The translations under genes and the position numbers were made by a program. Below are positions 41,355 through 50,935 of a DNA stretch of 64,000 nt, in pieces. Under the pieces are notes generated by a model, which saw only the letters and a list, made by a program, of their open reading frames with translations, was not told the origin of the DNA and did not search any database. Position 1 is the stretch's first letter. Each line of letters starts with the position of its first letter. The stretch is from Fibrobacter sp. UWH4 (GTDB lineage Bacteria > Fibrobacterota > Fibrobacteria > Fibrobacterales > Fibrobacteraceae): positions 111,905-175,904 of the forward strand of contig NZ_FRAY01000006.1 of the NCBI RefSeq assembly GCF_900142475.1, written 5' to 3'.

Positions 41355-42272
41355 CTAAAAACCTTCGGAATACACGGCCCTGAAACCCACCTTCTGGCTA
41401 CGGTATTTCGGGTCCTCCTTGTCGCGCTCGGCAGATGCAAGCGCAGGCGCCTTGTCAGGCCAGCCACCGCCGCGAACCACCTTGTAGTCACCACTATTCG
41501 CCCCGGTATAGTTTTCCTGGGCGGTCGTCGGATAAGCCGCATACCAGTCATTCGTCCATTCGGCGACATTTCCGCCCATGTCGTAAAGGCCATACGCGTT
41601 GGGCAGATATCCAGCGACCTCCACGGGACCTTTACTTTGTGCGTAGTACGCATATTTCGAGGCTGTTTCTGTGCCCCAGTAATAGGTAGTTGTCGTTCCC
41701 GCGCGGGCCGCGACTTCCCATTCCATTTCCGTCGGCAAGCGGACCGCCTTCGCAGCGTAATTTACAGACAAATTAGTTAAAGAACCCTTTGTGTCAACCG
41801 ATTCGTAAACATAGGCGGTATCGAGGCCTGCCATCTTGGAAAGCGCGTTACAGAAGAGAGCCGCATCGTACCAGCTCACATTGAAAACAGGATGGTTTTC
41901 CCCCAGCCATTCCTCAATTTCACCCATCACCTCGCGATAAAGGCCCTGCGTCACCTCCGTCTCGCCGATAGAAAACGCCGAGACCCGGTATTTCGCCGAA
42001 CCTTTGGAAAACTCCATCGCCGGGACTTCGACCATATCCAGGTATTCGGAAAGGCGCTGCAGCGGCGATGCCGTCGAATCCTGGGTAGAATCCGCCTCGG
42101 CACCGGAACTAGAAGATTCAGCAACCTTGCTTTCGCTCGATTTCGTATACGAACCACCGCCGCCACCCTCGGGGGTAATGGGATCCGATTCCACGGCGCT
42201 CCCGTCAGCAGAGCACCCGAAAACAAAAGCCAACAGGCTTGTCGTCAACAAACAAAAAAATCGACGCTTCAT
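41355..42272 (-). CDS. SUMF1/formylglycine-generating-enzyme-like lipoprotein
   Basis: 305 residues. Lipobox FVFGC (Cys20), then a Gly/Ser-rich linker, then a C-type-lectin-like SUMF1 domain (residues about 75-305): MVEVPAMEFSKG, IGETEVTQGLYREVMG, NVSWYDAALFCNALSK, RLPTEMEWEVAARAG, GGNVAEWTNDWY and KVGFRAVY. Most bacterial proteins of this class are not active formylglycine synthases. The catalytic Cys pair near the C-terminus is not apparent, so a binding role is more likely. Its ATG overlaps the FISUMP gene stop by four bases. Confidence 0.85.
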   Translation of the reverse strand: MKRRFFCLLTTSLLAFVFGCSADGSAVESDPITPEGGGGGSYTKSSESKVAESSSSGAEADSTQDSTASPLQRLSEYLDMVEVPAMEFSKGSAKYRVSAFSIGETEVTQGLYREVMGEIEEWLGENHPVFNVSWYDAALFCNALSKMAGLDTAYVYESVDTKGSLTNLSVNYAAKAVRLPTEMEWEVAARAGTTTTYYWGTETASKYAYYAQSKGPVEVAGYLPNAYGLYDMGGNVAEWTNDWYAAYPTTAQENYTGANSGDYKVVRGGGWPDKAPALASAERDKEDPKYRSQKVGFRAVYSEGF

Positions 42273-43228
42273 TCTTCAACCTCTTCATCTTTTACACAAC
42301 GAACTGCGTAATACTCTTTCTTAGATGCATTAATCAAATCTCTCACTTCAGATTCTAATACCACGCGATATCCATAATTATCAACAATTCCATATGCAAA
42401 ATTTTCTTCCTCAGCAAGCCAAAAAACAGTTTCCTTTATTCGCAATTGTTCTTCACAAAACACATCATCACAAATCTCATTTTCTTCAAAAAAAACATCA
42501 TCACAAGCCCAAAACATGTCTATAGAAGTTCGCGCAGGAATCAACTTACGATAATCACTGTATGTAGGAAGACGCCATCCTTCTGGACAAACTCCCCGAA
42601 TATTTCCCTTACTATCGCATTTTACCCATTCATCTGCTGTTTCATAATAACCGCATCCCCTCGTTTTATCCGAAAAAATGGCTGCACTATCCATCATCGC
42701 GGACCATAGATAAAGTCGTCCATACTCGTCACATCCTGTTGACCAATTACCAAGGCACCGACTCGAAGAATCCAAGTCTGCGGTCGGTTGCAGATAAGCA
42801 TAGTTCAAATTTTTTGCCATCCAAGTAACTTCACCACCTATAGTCACAGTTCTATATGTTTGCCCATCCCGTTCGTCAACCATTTCATCACAAACGATTG
42901 TAATTCTAGACGAGGAAGACGAGCTATATAAATAGCAGGCAGGTCCAGTACAACCTTGCGGCATCGAAGAAGAACTCCATTCCGTATCCTCACTGGATGA
43001 AGATTCCTCCGCCGACGAGGAGACTTGCAAACTTGAGGACGATTCCTCTAAAACAATTTCGGAACTTGAATAAGCAACAGGTTCGGGTGAATCCGAGGAA
43101 TCAACGAACGGATTAATTTCTGGACTGCTGGAATATGAAACTCCACCGGGGCTAGGCTTAGCCTCGTTCACGGACTCGTTGCCGCACCCGGCAAGAAAAA
43201 GGAGTATAACAAGAAGCAGACCCTTCAT
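42269..43228 (-). CDS. FISUMP-domain lipoprotein (Fibrobacter major paralogous domain)
   Basis: 319 residues with lipobox LFLAGC (Cys15), a long Ser-rich linker (residues 25-105, runs of SSS), and the Fibrobacter major paralogous domain: DGQTYRTVTIGGEVTWMAKNLNY, GRLYLWSAMMD and VCPEGWRLPTYSDYRKL. The domain is common in Fibrobacter and Bacteroidetes surface proteins and resembles C-type-lectin folds; no function is proven. A/T content is higher than in its neighbours. Co-transcribed with the SUMF1-like gene. Confidence 0.9.
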   Translation of the reverse strand: MKGLLLVILLFLAGCGNESVNEAKPSPGGVSYSSSPEINPFVDSSDSPEPVAYSSSEIVLEESSSSLQVSSSAEESSSSEDTEWSSSSMPQGCTGPACYLYSSSSSSRITIVCDEMVDERDGQTYRTVTIGGEVTWMAKNLNYAYLQPTADLDSSSRCLGNWSTGCDEYGRLYLWSAMMDSAAIFSDKTRGCGYYETADEWVKCDSKGNIRGVCPEGWRLPTYSDYRKLIPARTSIDMFWACDDVFFEENEICDDVFCEEQLRIKETVFWLAEEENFAYGIVDNYGYRVVLESEVRDLINASKKEYYAVRCVKDEEVEE

Positions 43229-43252
43229 TTCTTTCAGCCCTAAAGTACACCA

Positions 43253-46200
43253 TTACTTCACCACGCCCACGCGGTAGAGTTTCTGCTTGGTCTTTCCACT
43301 TTCGAACTTTACCTTGAGCCGCGCGGTATAGACATCGGAACCGAGGTGTTTCAGGTCGAGATTTTCGAACTGGTTGCGACCCTGCTTCGCATCGTTCATC
43401 TTCGTCTTGAACACGCAAAGTCCCGTAATGTCGTAGAGTTCGAGCGTCGCATCCTTCGCCGCCGCGCCGATTTCAAAGCGGGCCTTGGCGACACCGCCGC
43501 GGACAGGGTTCGGGAACATGAAGAATTCCGTAATTTCGTCCTTCGCGACCTGCTTCTTTACGTCTCCGAGTTTCGAGGCGTCAAAGTAGCCGGTGCGTTC
43601 GTTGCCACCCGCCGGGAGCGTCCACGCCGCATTCGACGAAGCCGCATCGCTAGAAGCCTTGCGCAGGCGCAGTGCAGACAAATTGTCACGATGCAAAGCG
43701 TAGAGTTCAGGACCAGCCGACTTCTTGTCCGAAACGGCATTCGCCACAAAAATGCTCATGGGCTGGAGTTCCGCCACCGTTTCAACATCCTCGTAGCTGC
43801 CCATCGCCATCGGGAAACCATCCGTGACCGCCTTGCCCTTACCCGTGTAAGCGTACACAAGACCGTCGCTGCTCGGTACCAGAATTTCAGGGACGTCGTC
43901 GCCCGTCACGTCCACCAGAATCGGGTCGCTGAAGAATCCATAAATCGGAGCGCCGCGAGAAATCTTCACCGGGAACCCCGCAATCGGGAGCCCCGAGCGG
44001 TCGAGCGCATACACGAGGTTATCGCCCAGGAACACGACTTCAGGATAACCGTCACCGTTGACATCGCCCACCGCAATGCCGGAGGTTTCATCCTTCAGGC
44101 CGCTGGTGCCGCCGGCGCCGCGCTTGTAGGACTTGCTCCAATTCAGGGGGCCTTTGACGCTACCGACACTAGCCGCCGTCACCGTTCCGCGGCTACCCAC
44201 CGCCACCATGTCAACCTTATTGTCGCGATCAAGATCGGCGCAGGCAATGCGGAAAATTTCATCGGCCTTGCCACTCAATTTCACCTCACGGTCCTGCACA
44301 TAGGCGCTTCCCGAAGCGGTCACATAGGCGAACACATCCTTTCCATCCGCGGAACCGCAGTAGGCCAAATCATTGATGCCTTCGCGTTCCTCGAGAAGCT
44401 TCACCTTCCCGTCACTCACATTGAAAGAGGCCTGTCCCTTCGATGTCGCGAAGAAGACCGCACCGCCGTACACCACAGGCCCCGCCGTCGCGGAATCGAT
44501 GTCAAGTTCCCGCTGCGTCGGGAGCCCTCCCGCAAAGCTCGTCTTCACGAGTTTTCTCCTGTGCAGGCTGTAAACGTCCTTGCCGTCGCTGGCTATGCCC
44601 ACCAGCGTCCCGTTGCTTGCACCCACGCGATACAGCGGCACCTCGCGCTCGGTCGCATTGCGAGTCAGGGTCCTCTGCACGATCGCCGTATCCGCCGGGA
44701 ACAGCGTATCTCCCATCGCATTGAACGCCTGCAGCGTTCCGTCTTCGGCACCCACCACGAGAATTTTTTCGCCTTCGTTTTCAGGGTCATCTACGAACAC
44801 GGCGCCACGCACCGCCGAGGCAAGGCCCACATTGCGTGGGAACTTTCCGCCCTCAATACTCCCGTCGTCAATGCTAATGGTCACGCTGATCGTCTGTGCG
44901 CCAAAGTTCACGACGCTGTCACCCATGAAGGCGTTCGCAGTCTTTTCGATGCGGGCATCTTCAGGCACCTTCACGGCAATCTTGATTCCAGTGTAGCCAC
45001 CCTGAGTCGTCATCGTGTTCGCATAGCCCGTCGCGCCTATCGTCTTGACCGTATCAAACTTCTGCTTGGAATCCTTTGCAGGCTTGCGCAGGTGCGGCAA
45101 CAGGTCCGTCCCCGAACCGTAATCGTAGGTGTCTTCGCCGATTGCATTTTTGAAGGTTTTGCCGATACTCAAAATTCCATCGGCCTCGACCATCGCAATC
45201 CCGAACTGGTGATCGCGCAATGTATCGCCGCCCCAGAAATTCGCAATGCCGTATTCCAGGGTCTTACGCAAGTACCAGTCATTCACACGCCACACCACGA
45301 TACCGCTCGCCGGCAACCCCGCGTCATAGCTGCTCACATCCAGAATAATCCCGCTCGCCTTCTTGGCGTTCTTTTTGCACTTACCCTTGACGCAGACGCT
45401 GTCCTCAAAAACCAGGTTCAGGCTGTCCACCGGCACCGTCTTGACAATCGTGTCGGAGCTTTCGTCATCGTCGCCAAGCGTCACGCTCACCAGGCCGTCC
45501 TTGTCCCAGCTGCGCTGACGGTTTTCAATCAGCAGGTATTCGCTTGCAGAAAGCGGCACCTTCACAATTTCGGTACCCTTGCCCGTTCCCGCCGCGGCAA
45601 TTTCCACCGTCACGGGCTTGCCCGCCACGGGGCGTACTTCCTTCACCTGCGTCCAGCCCATGTAGGCGCGTTCCCACGCCGCCGGCAGCGAAGGCAAGAA
45701 ACCGTTGCCCGCATTGTAGCCCGCAAAGTCCATCAGGTCGTAATAACCCAGGCGGCTGATACCCTTCACCACGTCGTAGGTGTTCGGGAGCCCGAGTTCA
45801 TGCGCAATCTGGTTCACGATGTTTCCGTTCACGCCCCAGTTGAGTCCGTCCTGCGAGAAGGTCTCGCTCGTCACCATGATCGAACGCAACGTATCGATAG
45901 AGGCATCCTTCAGCACCAGGCCATTGACCACCGAAGAATCCTTGCTTACCTTGCGGACAGCCGTACCTTCGAGCGTATCGGGCAGATACCGCCAATCGTT
46001 GCGACTGACATAGAAATCCATGAAGTCACCCGGCGTATCGGCACCGCGCGTACCCATGCTGCCGCCATCCAGCAAGCGGCTCGCCCCCGCGTGGATAATC
46101 ATGTAGACGCGTTTCGTATTCGGGTTTTTCGACAACGGTTCGCTGAACGGGGATTCGCCCGACTCATGCGCCGCCATCACGGCGTCGTAAACGAACTGCA

Positions 46201-46621
46201 GGTAATCGCGGCTACGGGCCTCGTCGAATTCGGCCGTCTTCTCGCCCTTCATCTTGCTCGTACGGTTATAGTCGATAATCTGCTTCTTCAGCGTGTAGGC
46301 GCTCGATGAGGTGGGGAAAATATGCGCATCAATCACCACATTGCCGTTACTCGCCTTGTTAAAGTAGGCGTTCGCAAAATCGAAATGCTTTTTCCAGTAG
46401 GGCACGCTGTTGCGACGCCCCGAAGGGTCCAGCTTGTAGTCGCCCTTCTTTCCCTTGTCGGAATCGAAAAGTCCCGTTCCGGTCGTGAGACTGTTGTCGT
46501 TAGGGTTTTCATCCGCAAACTGCACGCGGATCGCATACACCTGCAACGTATCCGCAGCAAGCGTCGGCACAAAAGAGAATAGCCCAAAAACCAATGCAAA
46601 GATCTTAGCATTTAACTTCAT
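43253..46621 (-). CDS. M6-like secreted protein with FG-GAP repeats and T9SS-type C-terminal domain
   Basis: 1122 residues from the ATG at 46621 (an in-frame GTG is two codons earlier). Signal peptide (IFALVFGLFSFVPTLAA), an M6/immune-inhibitor-A-like region (residues about 25-420) and beta-propeller FG-GAP-like calcium loops (ADLDRDNKVDMVAVG, GDVNGDGYPEVVFLG, VDVTGDDVPEILVP). The last 85 residues (FMFPNPVRGGVAKARFEI, LELYDITGLCVF) resemble type A sorting domains for the type IX secretion system. The zinc motif is unusual: AHELGLPNTYD, lacking the second His of HExxH. It may be a pseudo-protease that binds a surface ligand. Confidence 0.8.
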   Translation of the reverse strand: MKLNAKIFALVFGLFSFVPTLAADTLQVYAIRVQFADENPNDNSLTTGTGLFDSDKGKKGDYKLDPSGRRNSVPYWKKHFDFANAYFNKASNGNVVIDAHIFPTSSSAYTLKKQIIDYNRTSKMKGEKTAEFDEARSRDYLQFVYDAVMAAHESGESPFSEPLSKNPNTKRVYMIIHAGASRLLDGGSMGTRGADTPGDFMDFYVSRNDWRYLPDTLEGTAVRKVSKDSSVVNGLVLKDASIDTLRSIMVTSETFSQDGLNWGVNGNIVNQIAHELGLPNTYDVVKGISRLGYYDLMDFAGYNAGNGFLPSLPAAWERAYMGWTQVKEVRPVAGKPVTVEIAAAGTGKGTEIVKVPLSASEYLLIENRQRSWDKDGLVSVTLGDDDESSDTIVKTVPVDSLNLVFEDSVCVKGKCKKNAKKASGIILDVSSYDAGLPASGIVVWRVNDWYLRKTLEYGIANFWGGDTLRDHQFGIAMVEADGILSIGKTFKNAIGEDTYDYGSGTDLLPHLRKPAKDSKQKFDTVKTIGATGYANTMTTQGGYTGIKIAVKVPEDARIEKTANAFMGDSVVNFGAQTISVTISIDDGSIEGGKFPRNVGLASAVRGAVFVDDPENEGEKILVVGAEDGTLQAFNAMGDTLFPADTAIVQRTLTRNATEREVPLYRVGASNGTLVGIASDGKDVYSLHRRKLVKTSFAGGLPTQRELDIDSATAGPVVYGGAVFFATSKGQASFNVSDGKVKLLEEREGINDLAYCGSADGKDVFAYVTASGSAYVQDREVKLSGKADEIFRIACADLDRDNKVDMVAVGSRGTVTAASVGSVKGPLNWSKSYKRGAGGTSGLKDETSGIAVGDVNGDGYPEVVFLGDNLVYALDRSGLPIAGFPVKISRGAPIYGFFSDPILVDVTGDDVPEILVPSSDGLVYAYTGKGKAVTDGFPMAMGSYEDVETVAELQPMSIFVANAVSDKKSAGPELYALHRDNLSALRLRKASSDAASSNAAWTLPAGGNERTGYFDASKLGDVKKQVAKDEITEFFMFPNPVRGGVAKARFEIGAAAKDATLELYDITGLCVFKTKMNDAKQGRNQFENLDLKHLGSDVYTARLKVKFESGKTKQKLYRVGVVK

Positions 46622-46679
46622 ATCCACAATTTACAAAAGTAGGGAGCAGAAAGTAGAGCGTCGGCGCGACTTAGAATAG

Positions 46680-47459
46680 TCATTCCCCGACTTTCTTGAA
46701 GCTCCTGGGAATGTTCAGGCGCCAGGTCCCCGAGCTGAACGACTTGTTGCGGGCAATCTTCTTGATGCGTATTTCGAGGAATTTCGCACCGTCAAGTTCG
46801 AATACGATTCTGGACGGGGTTTCTACCCCCTCGAATGCCTTGAAATCATAGAAACGGATCGTCTCGGTCTTGCCGCCGACCCCCATACGCGAAAGCCATA
46901 CGACGCGCGACTTTTCCGGGGCGCCCTCCACAGGCTCGCGGCCAAAAGTAAACTTGCGCCCTGTTTTTTCACGGGCATAGACAACCCCCTCGATGCGGGT
47001 CGAATCGTCGGGCGGAGCCACTTCCTCGAACCCTTCGGGGAGCAAGCGGCCGTCAAAAATGTCTGCCACCTGGTGGATATGCACCATCGGGAGCGCGTCG
47101 CTGTTCAGGAGCCCCACCATGTACCCTTCGCCCTTCATGTAGAGCTTTTCCGTCGGGAAAGTCATCTGCCAGCCTTCCTGCTGCCACAGGAGCGAGGCGA
47201 CACCGATACCGAGCGGCCCCGTGAGTTCCATGCGGTAGCGCTTTCCCGGCACCGAGAAAAGGACCGCATCCAGTTCCTGCGTCGAGCTGTCCTGTACGAT
47301 CGTCAGCTGGAATTTCGCACGCATGCTGTCGCGCGGAGCCCCCGCCGAAACACCGTCAGCAGACTTCGCGACCGTTTCCACCGCAGGCCTGTTCCCTGCG
47401 CACCCGAACAAGGCACTCAGCACGAACGAGGCGACAATCTTTGCAGCAAAATTCAACAA
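46680..47459 (-). CDS. LolB/DUF4292-like lipoprotein with TTG start
   Basis: 260 residues with lipobox LSALFGC (Cys20). No ATG precedes the signal peptide; a TTG at 47459 follows GGAAGG after five bases and directly follows the upstream gene's stop region, so TTG is the likely start. The beta-rich body (AKFQLTIVQDSSTQELDAVLFSVPGKRYRMELTGPLGIGVASLLW, GWQMTFPTEKLYM) resembles the LolB/LolA-like half-barrel of lipoproteins that help place other lipoproteins in the outer membrane. Similarity is structural in type, so the function is tentative. Confidence 0.7.
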   Translation of the reverse strand: MLNFAAKIVASFVLSALFGCAGNRPAVETVAKSADGVSAGAPRDSMRAKFQLTIVQDSSTQELDAVLFSVPGKRYRMELTGPLGIGVASLLWQQEGWQMTFPTEKLYMKGEGYMVGLLNSDALPMVHIHQVADIFDGRLLPEGFEEVAPPDDSTRIEGVVYAREKTGRKFTFGREPVEGAPEKSRVVWLSRMGVGGKTETIRFYDFKAFEGVETPSRIVFELDGAKFLEIRIKKIARNKSFSSGTWRLNIPRSFKKVGE

Positions 47460-47471
47460 ATCAACCTTCCG

Positions 47472-49007
47472 TTAGTAATCCTTGAGGCAGCGCACGTAAA
47501 AGCCGTGATGCTTGTCGTTCAATTCGGAATACGCCTGAGACCTTCCGCCTTCCATCGAATACCGGTAATACCAAGCCTCCGCATTTCGCGAATTGTATTC
47601 ATTGCGGATCCATATATTCGTATACGACTCCATGGCCTCAAAATGCATTACGCCGGTATATTCTTCCGAGTCCCCGTATTCCGTTTCCGCATACGCAGCG
47701 CCACCAGGAATGACAGAAAAGCCGCTCGCGTTATCGGAGCCCGTCATAAAGGAGGACAGGGGCGAACCCTCGAATGTCACAGAATTCAGCTCCTCGTCCG
47801 TGGGAATATGCCAGCCTTCAGGACAAATGCCCTGATGGAATCCCTCTTTTTCGTCATAAGAAGAATCCAGGAACGCCGAAGGAAGATCCATCGCGGCACT
47901 CCAGGTGTACATACGGCCAAACACGTTGCAATTCGTCGAATCGTTGTCGTAGCACCAGCTCTGTCCCGCAAGGTTCGGAGTAGCGGAGCTGTCCGCATAG
48001 TTCAGGTTGTCCGCCATCCACAGCTTTCCGCCGATATTGATGGTCATATAAACATGGTGGTCACGATCGTCTATATACATTCCGTAAGTAAGGTCCGGGT
48101 TGTACTTGGGCCCGATAAAATCTCCCAAATGAGCCTTGCGCCATACGGACTTGTCGCAGACAATCGATGCGTAGTAGTAATCTTCGTAACCAATCAGCTT
48201 GCCCTGATTTTCTGCCGTGCAGCGGTCATAGCCTTCGCCGTCGGCAAAGATCTCGCTCAGGTACTTTTCGTAATTCGCCACTTTCCCCGTAGGCGACTGC
48301 GCCTCGACAGCCTTGCGCAGGGAATCCAGCTTGTCGCCATACACAAGCCCCGCCACGTTCGCCGAAATTTTCTTAAAAGCCTCCTCCTCGCGGAAAAGGC
48401 CTGTCGCCGTATCCATTTCAAAGACCCGCCAAGTCACGCTTCTTTCAATCACGATAGAAAGCGCCGCGAGCATCGCATCGCCTTCGCCTTCGCCATACAG
48501 GGAATAATGGGTAAAGTCCGTCAAATTCTCGGGCATGTGGAGATTTTTCAGGAGGGATTTCGCCGCCTTGGACCAGGCTTCCTCATAAGCCATGCCCTGT
48601 TCCATATAATGCCATACCGATTCGGTAATCAGGCTGGTCAGGTAATTCACGTTGGCCGTATTTGACTTCGAAACATCAAGCGCCGCCGACAGGGGTATAT
48701 TGGAAGGGGAATAAAGTTCGGCATAATTGATCTTGAGTCCGAACACGCTCGCACTGAAGTTACCGGCACTATCGATACCTACGGATTCGCCCCATTCGCC
48801 AATCCAATATTCCGGCGCCAGACGGCTCCCCAACTGGATGGAATCGCTCGCAGTCGTCTCACCAAACCCGCGCTGCGCCACCCCCGATACGGTAACGGTC
48901 TTTCCCTTTTTCTTGCCGGGACCGAAAACATCTTCGGCATCGGACCCATTATCGCTACATCCGACAAACAGCAAGGCCACAAATCCGAGAGTATACAATT
49001 TCTTCAT
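47472..49007 (-). CDS. FISUMP-domain lipoprotein
   Basis: 511 residues from the ATG at 49007, which has GGAGAA seven bases upstream and is followed by lipobox LLFVGC (Cys17). Residues 30-300 are a helical and beta region with no recognised family (VSGVAQRGFGETTASDSIQLGS, YLTSLITESVWHYMEQGMAYEEAW). The C-terminal 200 residues are a Fibrobacter major paralogous domain: DRDHHVYMTINIGGKLWMADNLNYAD, GRMYTWSAAMD, ICPEGWHIPTDEELNSV. Probably surface-exposed. The next gene starts 13 bases after its stop. Confidence 0.88.
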   Translation of the reverse strand: MKKLYTLGFVALLFVGCSDNGSDAEDVFGPGKKKGKTVTVSGVAQRGFGETTASDSIQLGSRLAPEYWIGEWGESVGIDSAGNFSASVFGLKINYAELYSPSNIPLSAALDVSKSNTANVNYLTSLITESVWHYMEQGMAYEEAWSKAAKSLLKNLHMPENLTDFTHYSLYGEGEGDAMLAALSIVIERSVTWRVFEMDTATGLFREEEAFKKISANVAGLVYGDKLDSLRKAVEAQSPTGKVANYEKYLSEIFADGEGYDRCTAENQGKLIGYEDYYYASIVCDKSVWRKAHLGDFIGPKYNPDLTYGMYIDDRDHHVYMTINIGGKLWMADNLNYADSSATPNLAGQSWCYDNDSTNCNVFGRMYTWSAAMDLPSAFLDSSYDEKEGFHQGICPEGWHIPTDEELNSVTFEGSPLSSFMTGSDNASGFSVIPGGAAYAETEYGDSEEYTGVMHFEAMESYTNIWIRNEYNSRNAEAWYYRYSMEGGRSQAYSELNDKHHGFYVRCLKDY

Positions 49008-49044
49008 GTTCTCCACCATTTTGAATTTCAAATAAAATATACAA

Positions 49045-49076
49045 TAAAAAACGGATCCGGCATTTCGCCGAACCCG
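49045..49076 (-). terminator. Rho-independent terminator of the GH9 gene
   Basis: Minus-strand hairpin CGGGTTCGGC-GAAAT-GCCGGATCCG (49052-49076, with two wobble pairs) followed by TTTTTTATT. It lies 27 bases after the GH9 stop codon and just upstream of the FISUMP gene. Confidence 0.8.
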
Positions 49077-49102
49077 AGCCAAATCATAAAATCAAATATC
49101 CG

Positions 49103-50857
49103 CTACTTGCCGTAAATCACCTCGAGGGCCGCGGCGAGGTACACAAGCGGGGCGTTCCAGTTAATCGCCACTTCGTTCGTGGCATAGCTGCAACGGTTGT
49201 CAAGGTAGGCAAGAGCCGGCTTGTCGGCGGCGGCATAGTCCGGGCACTTCCAATGTTCCTTGCCGTCCAGGTTGATATCCTGCTTGCCCAGGTGCGGGCC
49301 ACCCACGAGCATTCCCGGCACCGGATCGTCGACCATGTCCGATTCGCTCGGACGGTGGTGCGGGTTTCTGGGGCTTCGGTAGCCGAATCCCGTCACGTAG
49401 CTAATGTCCATCGGGTTCTTGCCGAGCAGGTAGTCGAGGCACTGCTGGGCGCCATCCACATAGCTCCTGTCACCGGTAAGCAGGTAGGCATGCACCAGCA
49501 CCATTCCGTTGTTGGCCATGGCGCTATTGCTGCCCCAGTTCCAGCTCCAGGGGAAAGCGGGCAGATGGTAACCGCTCGTATCGCCCACGGCACGCAGGTT
49601 GTTCGCCTCGTCCAGCACGACCTTCTTCGCGGCAGCCACCAGGTCCTTGTCAAATGAAGCAGAATCCTGCGCCACGCGGAACGCGGCGAGCATATTCACG
49701 TTGCCCCACCAGGCGCCATCGGGCGTAAAGGGATTCGCCTTCAAGTCGGCCAAATAAGTAGCCGCAGCCTTGTCGTTCTTCGATCCCGCCACCACCTTCG
49801 CACGGTAAAGTTCGGCGGCAGCCCAGCGGAATTCATCCTTGCCGTTTTCGTCGCCGGGGGCGTAGCTTCCCGTCTGCACGTCGGCGGGCTGCTTGTAGAA
49901 AGCCTTCGGGTTCTTCTTCGCCCAGCCGTAAGCCTTTTCGGCAGCCTTGAGCATCTTGTCGGCGTATGCCTTGTCGATATTCCTGTAGACCACGCTCGCC
50001 TGCGCCATCACGGCCGCGAAGTCAAGCGAGGCCGTCACGTTCTTGATAATCGCATAGCGCGGGGCGTCGTCCTTTTCGGGCATCACGCTGCCACCGAACT
50101 TAAGCGTTGTCACCTTGTGGTAGACACCGCCATCCTTGTCCTGCATGGTGAGCATCCAGTCCAAGTTATAGCGTACTTCTTCCAAGATTTCAGGATACTT
50201 CGCAAATTCGCGCGGGATATTCCAGGAGAGCGAATCCAGGTACTTCGGGAAATTTTCGTAGGCCTCGAGCAGCGTAAACACGGTAATGCCCGAGTTCACG
50301 ATATACTTGCCGTAGTCACCCGCATCGTACCAGCCACGGTCCGACTTGATCGTCTTGCCGGCACCCTTGCCTCCGGTCACCTTGTCGGAACCGTAAATGA
50401 TAACCTTGTCGTCCTTATGGCCAGCAGCACGGGCCCACTTGCCCGCATACTGCGGATCCAGCGCCATACTTGAACGCTGGTAATAGAACCACTTGAGGGC
50501 AGCCTTTACCAGGTCGTCGTAGACGTTCTTGCCGACCACGATCGGGGTACCCACGTATTCGCCGCCACGGAACAGGCGGTAGGTCCCAGGAACCTTTAAG
50601 GCAGAAATATCGAACGACTGCACCTCCTCGCCACTGTAATCCCAGTCGTAGACCATCGGCGCATCAAGTTTCAGTACCGTCTTGCCGTTCAAGTCGCGAA
50701 CTTCGAGACCGTTGGCGTCACTACCGGGGTAAACGACCATCTTTTCTGCATCGGGAGCAAAACCCAGCTGGTTTACAAGGGGACCTGCAAAAGCAGACGA
50801 AAATGACACAGCTACAGAAGCTGCACCGGCTAAAAACGCACTTTTAGAGAAATTCAT
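49103..50857 (-). CDS. GH9 endoglucanase with N-terminal Ig-like domain
   Basis: 584 residues. Signal peptide (FLAGAASVAVSFSSAFAG), Ig-like CelD_N domain (25-110: PLVNQLGFAPDAEKMVVYP, GTYRLFRGGEYVGTPIVVG) and a glycoside hydrolase family 9 catalytic domain (115-584). Catalytic Asp residues lie in WYDAGDYGKY (176-185); a late His-rich loop (SPRNPHHRPSESD) and the acid Glu562 (TNEVAINWNAP) complete the site. It cleaves beta-1,4-glucan chains of cellulose. No carbohydrate-binding module or sorting domain is attached. All key residues are present, so it should be active. Flanked by terminators, so transcribed on its own. Confidence 0.95.
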   Translation of the reverse strand: MNFSKSAFLAGAASVAVSFSSAFAGPLVNQLGFAPDAEKMVVYPGSDANGLEVRDLNGKTVLKLDAPMVYDWDYSGEEVQSFDISALKVPGTYRLFRGGEYVGTPIVVGKNVYDDLVKAALKWFYYQRSSMALDPQYAGKWARAAGHKDDKVIIYGSDKVTGGKGAGKTIKSDRGWYDAGDYGKYIVNSGITVFTLLEAYENFPKYLDSLSWNIPREFAKYPEILEEVRYNLDWMLTMQDKDGGVYHKVTTLKFGGSVMPEKDDAPRYAIIKNVTASLDFAAVMAQASVVYRNIDKAYADKMLKAAEKAYGWAKKNPKAFYKQPADVQTGSYAPGDENGKDEFRWAAAELYRAKVVAGSKNDKAAATYLADLKANPFTPDGAWWGNVNMLAAFRVAQDSASFDKDLVAAAKKVVLDEANNLRAVGDTSGYHLPAFPWSWNWGSNSAMANNGMVLVHAYLLTGDRSYVDGAQQCLDYLLGKNPMDISYVTGFGYRSPRNPHHRPSESDMVDDPVPGMLVGGPHLGKQDINLDGKEHWKCPDYAAADKPALAYLDNRCSYATNEVAINWNAPLVYLAAALEVIYGK

Positions 50858-50872
50858 ACCTAGAATATACCT

Positions 50873-50904
50873 AAAAAACCCCCGGAATGAATATTCCAGG
50901 GGGT
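50873..50904 (-). terminator. Rho-independent terminator
   Basis: Minus-strand hairpin ACCCCCTGGAAT-ATTC-ATTCCGGGGGT (50878-50904) followed by TTTTTT. It ends the transcript of the gene that stops at 50936 and lies only 16 bases upstream of the GH9 start codon. Confidence 0.88.
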
Positions 50905-50935
50905 GATTTTCTGTTTTCAGTAGAAAACAGACCGA

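Noticed and set aside
46680..47459. Pseudogene lacking a start codon
   Set aside because: The frame is intact, a good ribosome binding site precedes a TTG, and a complete lipoprotein signal follows.
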